Source of the DNA: JAEKNW01 sp963678375
GTDB lineage: Bacteria > Cloacimonadota > Cloacimonadia > Cloacimonadales > JAFGVF01
Assembly (NCBI GenBank): GCA_963678375.2
Contig: OY782831.1
Span: 558,001 to 622,000 of the forward strand
Reading direction: 5' to 3'
Length of the DNA stretch: 64,000 bases
Shown: in pieces, positions 52,801 to 60,382 of the stretch
Position numbering within the stretch: the stretch's first letter is position 1
Layout: every line of letters starts with the position of its first letter
Position numbers and translations under genes: made by a program
Notes under the pieces: generated by a model
Databases searched by the model: none
What the model was told of the DNA's origin: nothing
The model's input: the letters and a program-made list of their open reading frames with translations, nothing else

Positions 52801-54064
52801 AAAATACTTTGATGTAATTATGGACATTGCTAAACAATCTTATACTTCTGCAAAGAAGATAGATTATAAGCAACCTTCTATAGCTCCAATCTATAATCAT
52901 ATTGTTGCCTTCCCACTATCTTTAAGGAATAAATCTCAAGGTGTTATAATCTTGATGACCAAACATGGCACTCACTACTTCCCTGAAAAATCAATAAATA
53001 TGATTTCTGCTTTGTGCAATCAAATCATCGTTTTAATCGAAAATATCAGAACTTCAGATTTAGAAAAGACACACGCTCAAATAAGAGGCGAGTTAATCGA
53101 ATCAAATCCATTTAATATAATTGGTAAAAGTAAAAAGATGATGGAAATATTTGATTTGATTAACAGAATCAAAGATACTCCAACTACGGTACTAGTAGAA
53201 GGACCAAGTGGAACAGGTAAGGAATTAATTGCTCGAGCAATTCATTATAGCTCAATTAGGAGAAATAAACAATTTATTGCTCAATATTGTGGTGCTTTAC
53301 CAGAAACTCTGCTTGAATCAGAACTCTTTGGTCATGTCAAAGGTTCATTTACTGGTGCAGCTTATGATAAAAAAGGTCTCTTAGAACTTGCAGATGGAGG
53401 TACTTTCTTCCTTGATGAAATAGCTGATATTTCTTTATCCACTCAAGCAAAACTGCTAAGATTCTTACAAGAGGGTGAAGTTAAAAGGGTTGGATCGACT
53501 AAAACTGAAAAAGTGAACGTTAGAGTTGTCTGTGCTACTAATGTCTCACTAATCGATAAAGTAAAAACTGGTGAATTTAGACTAGACCTCTACTATCGAC
53601 TTAATGTAATCAGAATTCAAGTACCTGCTTTAACCGAGAGAAGGGATGATATTCCTTTATTAGCAGTGCACTTCCTTGATAAATATAATAAGCATATTAA
53701 TAAAAAAGTTTCTGGTATTACTGATGAAGCTATGACTATACTTAAAAATTATGAATGGCCTGGTAATGTCAGACAACTAGAAAACGAAATAGAGAGAGCT
53801 GTTACCTTAGCTGATAATAATGCATTTATTAAAGCGGAAGATGTCTCACCTGAACTTATTCATTTTACAGCTAATAAAACGACTATCAATCTTTTATCAA
53901 AACCACAGTCTCTAAAAGATGCTGTAGAAGAACTAGAGATTCAAATGATTACCCAAGCTTTAGAAGAAACTGATTGGAATCAGACACAAGCTGCTAAGGC
54001 AATTGGATTAAGTAGACAAGGACTAATTAAGAAGATCAAAAGATATAATTTAGATCGCGATTAA
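49802..54064 (+). CDS. Multidomain regulator: P-loop NTPase, TPR, GAF, sigma-54 activator, Fis-type HTH
   Basis: A 1420-residue cytoplasmic protein. An N-terminal STAND-like NTPase has Walker A 'GNSGTGKS' (39-46) and Walker B 'CIILIDDCN' (126-134). About a dozen TPRs follow (about 385-930; 'AAVYNNIGVLYQFKGEYDNS', 'ISVCYNNLGGLMDDKGN'), then a GAF-like domain (about 940-1080). The sigma-54 interaction AAA+ domain (about 1100-1330) has 'EGPSGTGKE' (near 1133-1141), the loop 'GSFTGA' (1181-1186, Ser in place of the usual Ala), 'GGTFFLDEIADIS' and 'WPGNVRQLENEIERAV'. The Fis-like HTH is 'WNQTQAAKAIGLSRQGLIKK' (about 1392-1411). It should activate sigma-54 promoters in response to a ligand or partner sensed by the TPR, GAF or NTPase parts. 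It is divergent from the adhesin operon, an attractive but unproven target. The dinG-like gene starts 10 bases downstream. Confidence 0.9.
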   Translation: MEIGTNQAMEKYIVEKISKLSELINKLEDKGSSLIEVTGNSGTGKSLLFKNLIHRLESKGSFYQILTPRIFGQNHFKDFVQLMTGINDKDFKMIHDLSKEYKTGQKYDFFFFFSEQLKLRDFARPCIILIDDCNLLDNYTKDFIQYIINYWNDIPLKVVAFTPENNFTFSDKFILDFLTQEDIVKILTVSFPNIKSDFQNEAEIIKNISKGNLYIVNYIVSSLAKSKGKLDLSKFIDKNLDSFKIHTDIIDSLTDVQKDLLFYIYLLDNHAEYKILKKIFSTKLDKNLDSLVKSYLVVDFKGNYYIHKVSSYKDFFDTLTLKKFQDKIEEVVDILQQFNLEPYNIVNYFILLNNHSSNLFEESLAQLDSLYDYESKIQLLKFLFSKHKKIEKKLEILKQLGLAHIDLNNYEKAVDYFREYLHICSKHATPEAEIIYYLASALFNSNSSNFALEIIKQYSPENIDLVWKIKILLLKSDILMEGEDFVEASDIIDQVVNSAFQIDDKKVQSNILGDAKKLSGKLYYFKNDYDKAADLFMDAETYYKKSENFLGLAAVYNNIGVLYQFKGEYDNSEEMYKKSMDLEKNRYNLKGISVCYNNLGGLMDDKGNRSESIYYLKEALKIQTLLNDPYQITNIYNNLGVTYMDEKNYKNSEDAFRRSLEIAINFNFFRVLIPTYNNLGTLFNAKGDWDKAIEYYQKAIDKCLEYDDFDGLIISYSNLGEIYEKRGEFNIAYDLYFKGLELLPKVNDENIKADLYGNIGSVLTNLHKFKEAYSYLVESLDFFKSVDAKHKIVEGYQKQAMYFVMTHNYESAAYYLNQALAIAEELNLTNELGKSYYLKAILERDDYESAKMYILKSIELFLSNSKQYELAQANYLLATILADEQDWEQALEILNNNRKSIKKFGAIKLLEKNDILIANITKEHKAELEGSRNQVELTNKFYEITKDLGTITNFDTLLEESSNKLVEFSEADSAIVCLYNNQAIKDSWQYLKLINIEKNEKYFDVIMDIAKQSYTSAKKIDYKQPSIAPIYNHIVAFPLSLRNKSQGVIILMTKHGTHYFPEKSINMISALCNQIIVLIENIRTSDLEKTHAQIRGELIESNPFNIIGKSKKMMEIFDLINRIKDTPTTVLVEGPSGTGKELIARAIHYSSIRRNKQFIAQYCGALPETLLESELFGHVKGSFTGAAYDKKGLLELADGGTFFLDEIADISLSTQAKLLRFLQEGEVKRVGSTKTEKVNVRVVCATNVSLIDKVKTGEFRLDLYYRLNVIRIQVPALTERRDDIPLLAVHFLDKYNKHINKKVSGITDEAMTILKNYEWPGNVRQLENEIERAVTLADNNAFIKAEDVSPELIHFTANKTTINLLSKPQSLKDAVEELEIQMITQALEETDWNQTQAAKAIGLSRQGLIKKIKRYNLDRD

Positions 54065-54074
54065 GGATGGTTTG

Positions 54075-56948
54075 GTGAAAAATGAAATTCTGCAAGCATT
54101 CAGTTTTGTTGCAGTAGATATAAAAACTACAGGAATAAAACCTGAGATAAATAACATTGTTGAAATTGGTGCTACACTTTTCCAAAAAGGTCAAGCTGTA
54201 GACCAATTTCATTCTTATATACAAGCAACTTATGACATATCCCCAGTAGCACTAGCTTCTTTAGATATCTCCTTAAATACATTAAATCATTATGGCCAAC
54301 CTCTGAAAAATGTTTTGAAAGAACTTGATGACTTTGTAGGTGATAATACTCTACTCTTCTTTAATAATATTGATCAATCAAGTTTTTTAACTCATCATAT
54401 TATCCAACAAAATCTAACTCCTTTTTTAGACTACCATTATGATCTTTATGATATAATGAAGATCTATTTCCCTTTTTCTCAACACTTTGATTTAGGAGAA
54501 CTTGGAAATAATCTTAATCTTAAAATAGAAATTCCAAGTAATTGCCAAGATACTTCAAAACTTTTAGGTGAACTTTTCTACAAACTGATAAATTATGTTG
54601 TTGAAAATATTCCATATCCTAAAAATAGAGTTTTATATCAAATTGCTTCAATAGCGAATTTAGATAGTGATATCAACTCTATCCTCTTGAAAATTACTGA
54701 GTATCAACAAAAAACTGCCCTTGTTAAGGATAGTGATTTCCCAATATACAATTCGCAGATTAACTTCATTGATTCTCAAGTAAAATCATCAGACTACCCT
54801 TCTATCGAAAAAGTGCTTGGAAGTTCTGGTCTTTTCTCTCAGAAATTTGCTAATTATGAAGAGAGAGAAGGGCAAATAATGATGGCTCAAGCTGTTGAAA
54901 CTGCTTTTCAGAAAGATCAACTCCTCTTGGTTGAAGCAGGAACTGGTGTGGGTAAATCTTTTGCCTATCTAATCCCTGCAATAGAATATTCAACCAGAAC
55001 AAAAAGTAAAGTAGTAATTTCGACTAATACTAAAAACTTGCAAGAACAACTTTTCTTCAAAGATATTCCTACTTTAGCTGAGATATTACCTGTTAACTTT
55101 AAGGCTTTGATAGTCAAAGGTCGTGAAAACTATATCTGTCTAAAGAGGTGGTTAGAAACCACTTTGAATATCAATTCTCTGACAAATTATGAAGCTCAAG
55201 GCTTGCTATACTTAGTTATTTGGCAAAGTCAGACAAGAACTGGAGATATATCAGAGAATAATGCCTTTGATAAAAGTAAATTTCCAGCTTCTTGGAGGCT
55301 CGTTGTTTCTGAAAGGTACTTTTGTGGAGGAATAAATCGCTGTTCTCATGGTTCTTCCTGCCATGTTATGTTTATCAAGAAAAAATTAGAAGAAGCTGGC
55401 TTAGTAGTAGTAAATCACTCACTCCTACTTTCTGATTTGATGAACGAAAAGAAAACCTTGGGTGAATATAGTAGAGTTGTGATTGACGAAGCTCATAATC
55501 TTCCTTCTGTTGCAGGGAAACATCTAGGTTTTAGTCTAACTTATTTTGATATTAATCAGCTTCTTAATCATATAGTTTTTGTTAAGCAGAAAAAGAAAAT
55601 AGGTTTGCTACCAAACTTCTTGAATATTATTGAGAATACCTTGCAAGATAGTCAGACTTCAAAATCTCATTTCATTGCCCAAGCAAATTCTATAATAAAC
55701 TTCATTACTGATAATAAAAAACTATACTCGGACATTTTTAATAAACTTTCTCATATTGTCGAAGAAAAAGGTTCTTATGGAAAATTCAGACTAAAAGATG
55801 CTTCTATTATCCCAGACTTTGAAAGTGATTTCTCACAACTTAGAACTAGTTGGAACCAGCTTTCACAGAGCTTTTTCCGCTTGACAGAGCTTTTAAGGAT
55901 GACATCTAAAGATTTAATTCATCAATACGATAAATATCTTACTGATTTTGAAGGTATATATCAACAACTTAGTGAAATTGAAGAAGCATTAATCAAACTA
56001 GCTAAACCTGAATGGAATGATAATGTTATCTGGTTAGAACAAATATCTTCTAGAAATAGTGATTTCCCTTTAGTAATAATCAACTATGCCCCTATAGAAG
56101 TAAATGAAAAATTGCATGGTTTCCTCTATAACGCTATTGATACTCTAGTAATGACCTCTGCTACTTTAGCTATAAGAGGTGTGTTCAAGTTCTTTATGAA
56201 CCAATCAGGTCTTGCCTTGCTCCAAGATAAGCCTATTGAACAAATTATTGTTCCATCACCTTTTGATTATGATAAGCAATCCAAGCTTTTCGTTACTAAC
56301 TTTCTTCCTTTCACAAAAGATAGCTTTTACGTGGACCAAGCCTTGAAAATACTTAATACTCTTATTTCCAATACTAAACAAGGTAGCATGGTTCTCTTTA
56401 CTTCTTATAAAGACCTTAACTACACCTATAGAGAGCTGCAAGAACCCCTCTTTGAACAAGGAATCAAACTTCTGGCACAAGGTATCTCTGGAAGCAGAAA
56501 CTCTATTCTAAATGAATTTAAAAGAAACAAAAACTCTGTTCTTTTAGGAACATCTTCTTTTTGGGAAGGTGTGGATGTCCAAGGTGATTCACTCTCCCAA
56601 CTTATTGTTTTTAAGCTTCCTTTCCAAGTTCCATCTGAACCGATAGTTGAAGCTTATATTGAAAAACTTGAATCTCAAAAGAAGAACTCTTTCATGCACT
56701 TTATGCTACCAAATGCTTTACTTAAAGTCAGACAAGGCTTTGGAAGATTGATTAGAAGTAAACTCGATAAAGGTGTTGTCATTATCCTCGATAAAAGAGT
56801 TATTACTACAAGATATGGAGACTACTTCCGCCAAATATTACCATGTAAACTTCAAGTGATAAATACAGACTTAGAATTAGTTGAAGTAACTAATAAATTT
56901 TTTAATAATTTAGAGGATAAGAATAATGTACAATTCTCTGATAACTAA
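54075..56948 (+). CDS. dinG: DinG/XPD-family helicase with degenerate exonuclease domain
   Basis: I chose GTG at 54075, since AAGGA lies 7 bases upstream; TTG at 54072 is the alternative. About 957 residues. The N-terminal DEDD exonuclease-like domain (about 8-170) keeps the fold signature 'AVDIKTTG ... NNIVEIGA', but the second acid of the D-x-E motif is Lys17. The ExoII Asp ('FFNNIDQSSFL') and the ExoIII His also appear lost. The helicase part is intact: Walker A 'EAGTGVGKS' (near 287-295), 'DEAH' (471-474) and 'RQGFGRLIR'. Four Cys in 'NYICLKR' and 'YFCGGINRCSHGSSC' are in the iron-sulfur cluster positions of DinG/XPD. It is a likely 5'-3' DNA or R-loop helicase in repair. It is close behind the regulator gene and overlaps murB by 23 bases. 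Confidence 0.92.
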   Translation: MKNEILQAFSFVAVDIKTTGIKPEINNIVEIGATLFQKGQAVDQFHSYIQATYDISPVALASLDISLNTLNHYGQPLKNVLKELDDFVGDNTLLFFNNIDQSSFLTHHIIQQNLTPFLDYHYDLYDIMKIYFPFSQHFDLGELGNNLNLKIEIPSNCQDTSKLLGELFYKLINYVVENIPYPKNRVLYQIASIANLDSDINSILLKITEYQQKTALVKDSDFPIYNSQINFIDSQVKSSDYPSIEKVLGSSGLFSQKFANYEEREGQIMMAQAVETAFQKDQLLLVEAGTGVGKSFAYLIPAIEYSTRTKSKVVISTNTKNLQEQLFFKDIPTLAEILPVNFKALIVKGRENYICLKRWLETTLNINSLTNYEAQGLLYLVIWQSQTRTGDISENNAFDKSKFPASWRLVVSERYFCGGINRCSHGSSCHVMFIKKKLEEAGLVVVNHSLLLSDLMNEKKTLGEYSRVVIDEAHNLPSVAGKHLGFSLTYFDINQLLNHIVFVKQKKKIGLLPNFLNIIENTLQDSQTSKSHFIAQANSIINFITDNKKLYSDIFNKLSHIVEEKGSYGKFRLKDASIIPDFESDFSQLRTSWNQLSQSFFRLTELLRMTSKDLIHQYDKYLTDFEGIYQQLSEIEEALIKLAKPEWNDNVIWLEQISSRNSDFPLVIINYAPIEVNEKLHGFLYNAIDTLVMTSATLAIRGVFKFFMNQSGLALLQDKPIEQIIVPSPFDYDKQSKLFVTNFLPFTKDSFYVDQALKILNTLISNTKQGSMVLFTSYKDLNYTYRELQEPLFEQGIKLLAQGISGSRNSILNEFKRNKNSVLLGTSSFWEGVDVQGDSLSQLIVFKLPFQVPSEPIVEAYIEKLESQKKNSFMHFMLPNALLKVRQGFGRLIRSKLDKGVVIILDKRVITTRYGDYFRQILPCKLQVINTDLELVEVTNKFFNNLEDKNNVQFSDN

Positions 56949-57819
56949 ATATTCTACAGATTATCTTATTGAAAAAGAAGATTTATCTAACCATACTTCT
57001 TTTAAGATTGGTGGTCCAGCAGATATCTTCTTAATGCCCGATTCTCTATTACTTCTCCAAGATATGATTAAAGAAGTTAACCGATTAAATTTAAAATCTA
57101 TGGTAATTGGGGGTGGGAATAATCTTCTTTTTGCAGATTCTGGTTTCCGAGGTGTTATCATATCAACCGAAAGGCTTAATAGACTAAACCTTGAAGAAAA
57201 TACTATCATTGCTCAATGTGGGGTATCACTTAAAGAACTTACAGCTTTTGCTTTGGAAAACTCTTTATCAGGTCTAGAATTCGCTTGTGGTATCCCTGGT
57301 TCTGTTGGCGGTGCTGTTTTTATGAACGCCGGTGCTTACGGAGGAGAAATGAAAGATGTCATTATCTCTGTAGATTATCTTGATCATGATAATGTTATCC
57401 GAAATCATGCCTTAACTGGTCATAACTTTGACTATCGAACAAGCATTTACCAACAAAGAAACTACCTTGTCCTAGAAACTAAATTCAAGTTAACTTCAAG
57501 TGATAAAGATCAAATCCAAGCTAGAATGGATGACTTGCAAGCAAGAAGAAAAGCCAAGCAGCCACTAGAATATCCTAGTGCAGGTTCTGTTTTTCGCCGA
57601 CCAGAAGGTTACTTTGTTGGTAAACTTATTGATGATTGTGGTTTGCGAGGATACTCAATCGGAGGAGCTCAAATTTCTGAGAAACATTCTGGTTTTATTA
57701 TTAATAAGGACAGTGCCACAGCTCAAGATGTTATAAAACTTATCAACTATATCAAAGACACAGTTATGTGTAAATTCCAAGTCAAACTCCATACTGAAGT
57801 AAGAATTATCAAGCCTTGA
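56926..57819 (+). CDS. murB: UDP-N-acetylenolpyruvoylglucosamine reductase
   Basis: A 297-residue FAD enzyme that reduces UDP-GlcNAc-enolpyruvate to UDP-MurNAc in peptidoglycan synthesis. Motifs: 'NHTSFKIGGPADIFLMP', 'VIGGGNNLLFADSGFRGV', 'GLEFACGIPGSVGGAVFMNA', 'GAYGGEMKDV', the catalytic Ser in 'EYPSAGSVFRRPEG' and 'GAQISEKHSGFIIN'. The absence of the extra loops of E. coli MurB suggests type II, as in Bacillus. The start overlaps the end of dinG and has GAGGA upstream. Confidence 0.96.
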   Translation: MYNSLITKYSTDYLIEKEDLSNHTSFKIGGPADIFLMPDSLLLLQDMIKEVNRLNLKSMVIGGGNNLLFADSGFRGVIISTERLNRLNLEENTIIAQCGVSLKELTAFALENSLSGLEFACGIPGSVGGAVFMNAGAYGGEMKDVIISVDYLDHDNVIRNHALTGHNFDYRTSIYQQRNYLVLETKFKLTSSDKDQIQARMDDLQARRKAKQPLEYPSAGSVFRRPEGYFVGKLIDDCGLRGYSIGGAQISEKHSGFIINKDSATAQDVIKLINYIKDTVMCKFQVKLHTEVRIIKP

Positions 57820-57868
57820 TTGCTACTATCTTAATTAATCCCCAATGATTTATCAAGAGAATAACAAT
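57819..57868. repeat. 50-base imperfect inverted repeat, copy B
   Basis: ATTGCTACTATCTT (57819-57832) and AAGAGAATAACAAT (57855-57868) pair at about 11 of 14 positions. The length and arm sequences match copy A at 11979-12028. It starts in the murB stop codon and lies in the 220-base gap between convergent genes; I see nothing else in that gap. Confidence 0.5.
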
Positions 57869-58039
57869 TAAAAAGCTATATAAGACATAATCATGAAAGA
57901 TAGGTCTTTTATCCCTGATGAGATTAATAGATAAGCCCAGGTTAATTTACTAATCCCCTTAAGAGATATTATGGATAATCAAACTAATGATAAAATTTAA
58001 TAATTTAACATTTTTTTCAACCAGACTTGAACTTGAGCA

Positions 58040-59683
58040 TTATTTAACAATAAATTTTGATGTTGCTAGTCTTTTGTTATTAATTTTGATAGTAGCGATA
58101 TATAGTCCTGATGCTAAAGATTCTAACTTAATGGCATCACTAGAGTTTTTGATAGTTGAAGGGTTGAGTTTTCTCTCATGAACTTTCTGTCCTTTGAGAT
58201 TATAGACAGAAACCATCGCGTTTTCTATATTCTTGGGTAAATGACCCTCAAGTTTTAGATTTATCTTAATATTTTTACTGCTGACAGGATTCGGATAGAT
58301 GATTAAATTAGTGCTTGCTTGAGGAAATACATCGTTATCTTCATTAGCTACTGTTGTGTCTGTTAAATTGGGATTACCAGCATAAATTGTTACATATCCA
58401 GGAGTTGCATAACCTCCCCAATCATCTGGAGCTGAGATTGCAATATCATCATAGCCATCATTATTATAGTCTCCGACATTTACATTTGAACCAAAATATC
58501 CTGAAAACTCAGGATATATTGGACATGTTAGTTGTAAATCATAGATGCCGTTTGGATTTTCTCCTCCTAACCATATAGCTGCTGTCCCATCCCATAAGCC
58601 ATAGGACGAATTACCTCCAACAAAATCACTATAGCCATCTCCATTAAAATCACCGTGTTTTATCCATCGCCCAAAACCACCAGAACCCCTGATGAAAGTT
58701 AAATACGGAGGGTTACACTGAATTGGATATAGTGTCGAGTTTTCAAAACTATTTCTCCAAAGTGCTAACCCAAAATTATCAGAATAGTAATTTTCGGTAA
58801 TTGGATAAAGAAAGTCAGGAAATCCATCTCCATTCATATCACCAACTGTTATCGCTCCATTAAAATTATAAGTTTGTTCATAATAGCAGATAATTTCATA
58901 CTCTGTTAGTGATAATGTAGAGTCTCCATAATATATTTTTGTGAAATCTTCATTAGAATAATTTCGATAGCCTACAGCAAAATCAGCATAATTATCATCA
59001 TTCAAATCACCAACTGGTTCAATATTAAGAGGATAGCTAGTATCAATATTATTCTCCACAATAATCATTTCAAATGTTCCACCCAACATAATTCCTAAAG
59101 CTCTGGACATTGAGTCTCGCGAAAGTATAAATCCCATATCATCACATCCGTCGCCATTTACGTCACCCAGACAGGAAGTAAACCATTCTCTGTCACTATA
59201 ATATCCTGGACCTACCAGGTAACCGTATTCATAATCATAATCAGTGAAATCAAGTTCTGCATCAGGTCCACCGTAGTAGAAACGGAAATAGTGGAAATTT
59301 GGAGCTGGAGAATCAAACATTAGCAAACCTGCTATTGTAATATCATCATAACCATCACCATTGACATCTCCACAAGCAAAAATACCATATCCTGCATCAG
59401 AACCAGTCATGGGAATTATACAATCAGGAGTATTATTATATTCAAAATTATTTCCTCCCCAAAAGATATGCACTTCACTAGGAGTAGGAGGTCCGCTTCG
59501 TGCCAATACAAACAGATCATCAATCCCATCTGAATTAAAATCTAAGGTTGCCATCCATTTGCCGTACTCGCTATTTCTCCAAGGTCCTTCAAAAGTATTC
59601 ATTGTATCCATATAATTTTGGGCTAAGGCATTCAGAGATAAAAGCAACATTAGAGTAACACAGCAATATTTTAATAATTTCAT
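58040..59683 (-). CDS. Secreted FG-GAP/VCBS beta-propeller protein with C-terminal sorting domain
   Basis: A 547-residue exported protein with a signal peptide ('MKLLKYCCVTLMLLLSLNALA'). Seven Ca-binding FG-GAP-type repeats of the form 'D-x-N-x-D-G-x-x-D' are visible: 'DFNSDGIDDLFV', 'GDVNGDGYDDITIAG', 'GDVNGDGCDDMGF', 'GDLNDDNYADFAVG', 'GDMNGDGFPDFLYP', 'GDFNGDGYSDFVGG' and 'GDYNNDGYDDIAIS'. This fits one seven-bladed integrin-alpha-like propeller. The sorting module is about 465-547: 'IIYPNPVSSKNIKI', 'VSVYNLKGQKVHER', 'ASGLYIATIKINNK', ending 'KFIVK'. GGAGG precedes the start. A role in adhesion or carbohydrate binding is typical of the fold but not shown. Confidence 0.9.
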   Translation of the reverse strand: MKLLKYCCVTLMLLLSLNALAQNYMDTMNTFEGPWRNSEYGKWMATLDFNSDGIDDLFVLARSGPPTPSEVHIFWGGNNFEYNNTPDCIIPMTGSDAGYGIFACGDVNGDGYDDITIAGLLMFDSPAPNFHYFRFYYGGPDAELDFTDYDYEYGYLVGPGYYSDREWFTSCLGDVNGDGCDDMGFILSRDSMSRALGIMLGGTFEMIIVENNIDTSYPLNIEPVGDLNDDNYADFAVGYRNYSNEDFTKIYYGDSTLSLTEYEIICYYEQTYNFNGAITVGDMNGDGFPDFLYPITENYYSDNFGLALWRNSFENSTLYPIQCNPPYLTFIRGSGGFGRWIKHGDFNGDGYSDFVGGNSSYGLWDGTAAIWLGGENPNGIYDLQLTCPIYPEFSGYFGSNVNVGDYNNDGYDDIAISAPDDWGGYATPGYVTIYAGNPNLTDTTVANEDNDVFPQASTNLIIYPNPVSSKNIKINLKLEGHLPKNIENAMVSVYNLKGQKVHERKLNPSTIKNSSDAIKLESLASGLYIATIKINNKRLATSKFIVK

Positions 59684-59844
59684 TGATCCTCCTATGAGGT
59701 TAGTAACTTTACTATTTAAGTTATAATCCTAAGATATGATTTATGATTTTAGATGTCAATATTTATTCCCAACTTTTTATAAAATTGTAATCACACCATC
59801 ATAAAAAGCTCAAGTCCAAGTCTGGTAGAAATTATGGTTCTCTC

Positions 59845-60165
59845 TCAAGTAGAGTGGGTAGATGAAAAATTTAAGTATCCACATGGCTGTAAAACCTTCA
59901 ATCTGAAGTAAGCAAAATATTTATAACCATAAGCTCTTTTTAGCATTGTTCTAATATGATTATTAGTAGTTTCTGTTTTATAACAATAAACTACACGGTC
60001 TCCAAGTTTTAGATCATTCCCAAACCTTACTGGAGATAACATATGGATGTAGCCAGAAATCTGCTTCTTCTTGTTACCACTTTCTATTATTGACTCAATG
60101 TCTTCACATAGTAAATTGGTAAAGAATAAATAAACACACATTAACATTATCAACTTAATTTTCAT
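59845..60165 (-). CDS. Small putative secreted protein
   Basis: A 106-residue ORF from ATG at 60165 (GTG at 60171 is an alternative). It has a signal-like N-terminus 'MKIKLIMLMCVYLFFTNLLC' followed by a polar region with 'ESGNKKKQISGYIHMLSPV' and 'LKLGDRVVYCYKTETTNNH'. The Cys at residue 20 is not in a standard lipobox. The ribosome site is weak (GTGAG), and no homologue is recognised. It lies alone between two larger secreted-protein genes on the same strand. It may be a real secreted protein or a decayed fragment. Confidence 0.45.
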   Translation of the reverse strand: MKIKLIMLMCVYLFFTNLLCEDIESIIESGNKKKQISGYIHMLSPVRFGNDLKLGDRVVYCYKTETTNNHIRTMLKRAYGYKYFAYFRLKVLQPCGYLNFSSTHST

Positions 60166-60315
60166 ACTCACATCATTTATTTTGATTAATTAAGTACAAA
60201 TATTATACTAATATTTTGTCAATATATTTTTTCTTTTCTTGAATATCATAGACAGGAGACTCTTATCTGATTTTAGAACTTCTTAATCCTTTCAGCTTAG
60301 AAATATTCAGGGCAA

Positions 60316-60344
60316 GCAAAAAGCGGTAGATTAACTACCGCTTT
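60316..60344 (-). terminator. Intrinsic terminator of the right-edge secreted protein gene
   Basis: On the minus strand AAAGCGGTAG (60335-60344) pairs perfectly over 10 bp with CTACCGCTTT (60320-60329) around a 5-base loop and is followed by TTTGCTT. It lies about 40 bases after the stop codon. Confidence 0.9.
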
Positions 60345-60382
60345 GATTATATATAAAGATTATTACTTAACGTTTTTTGAAC

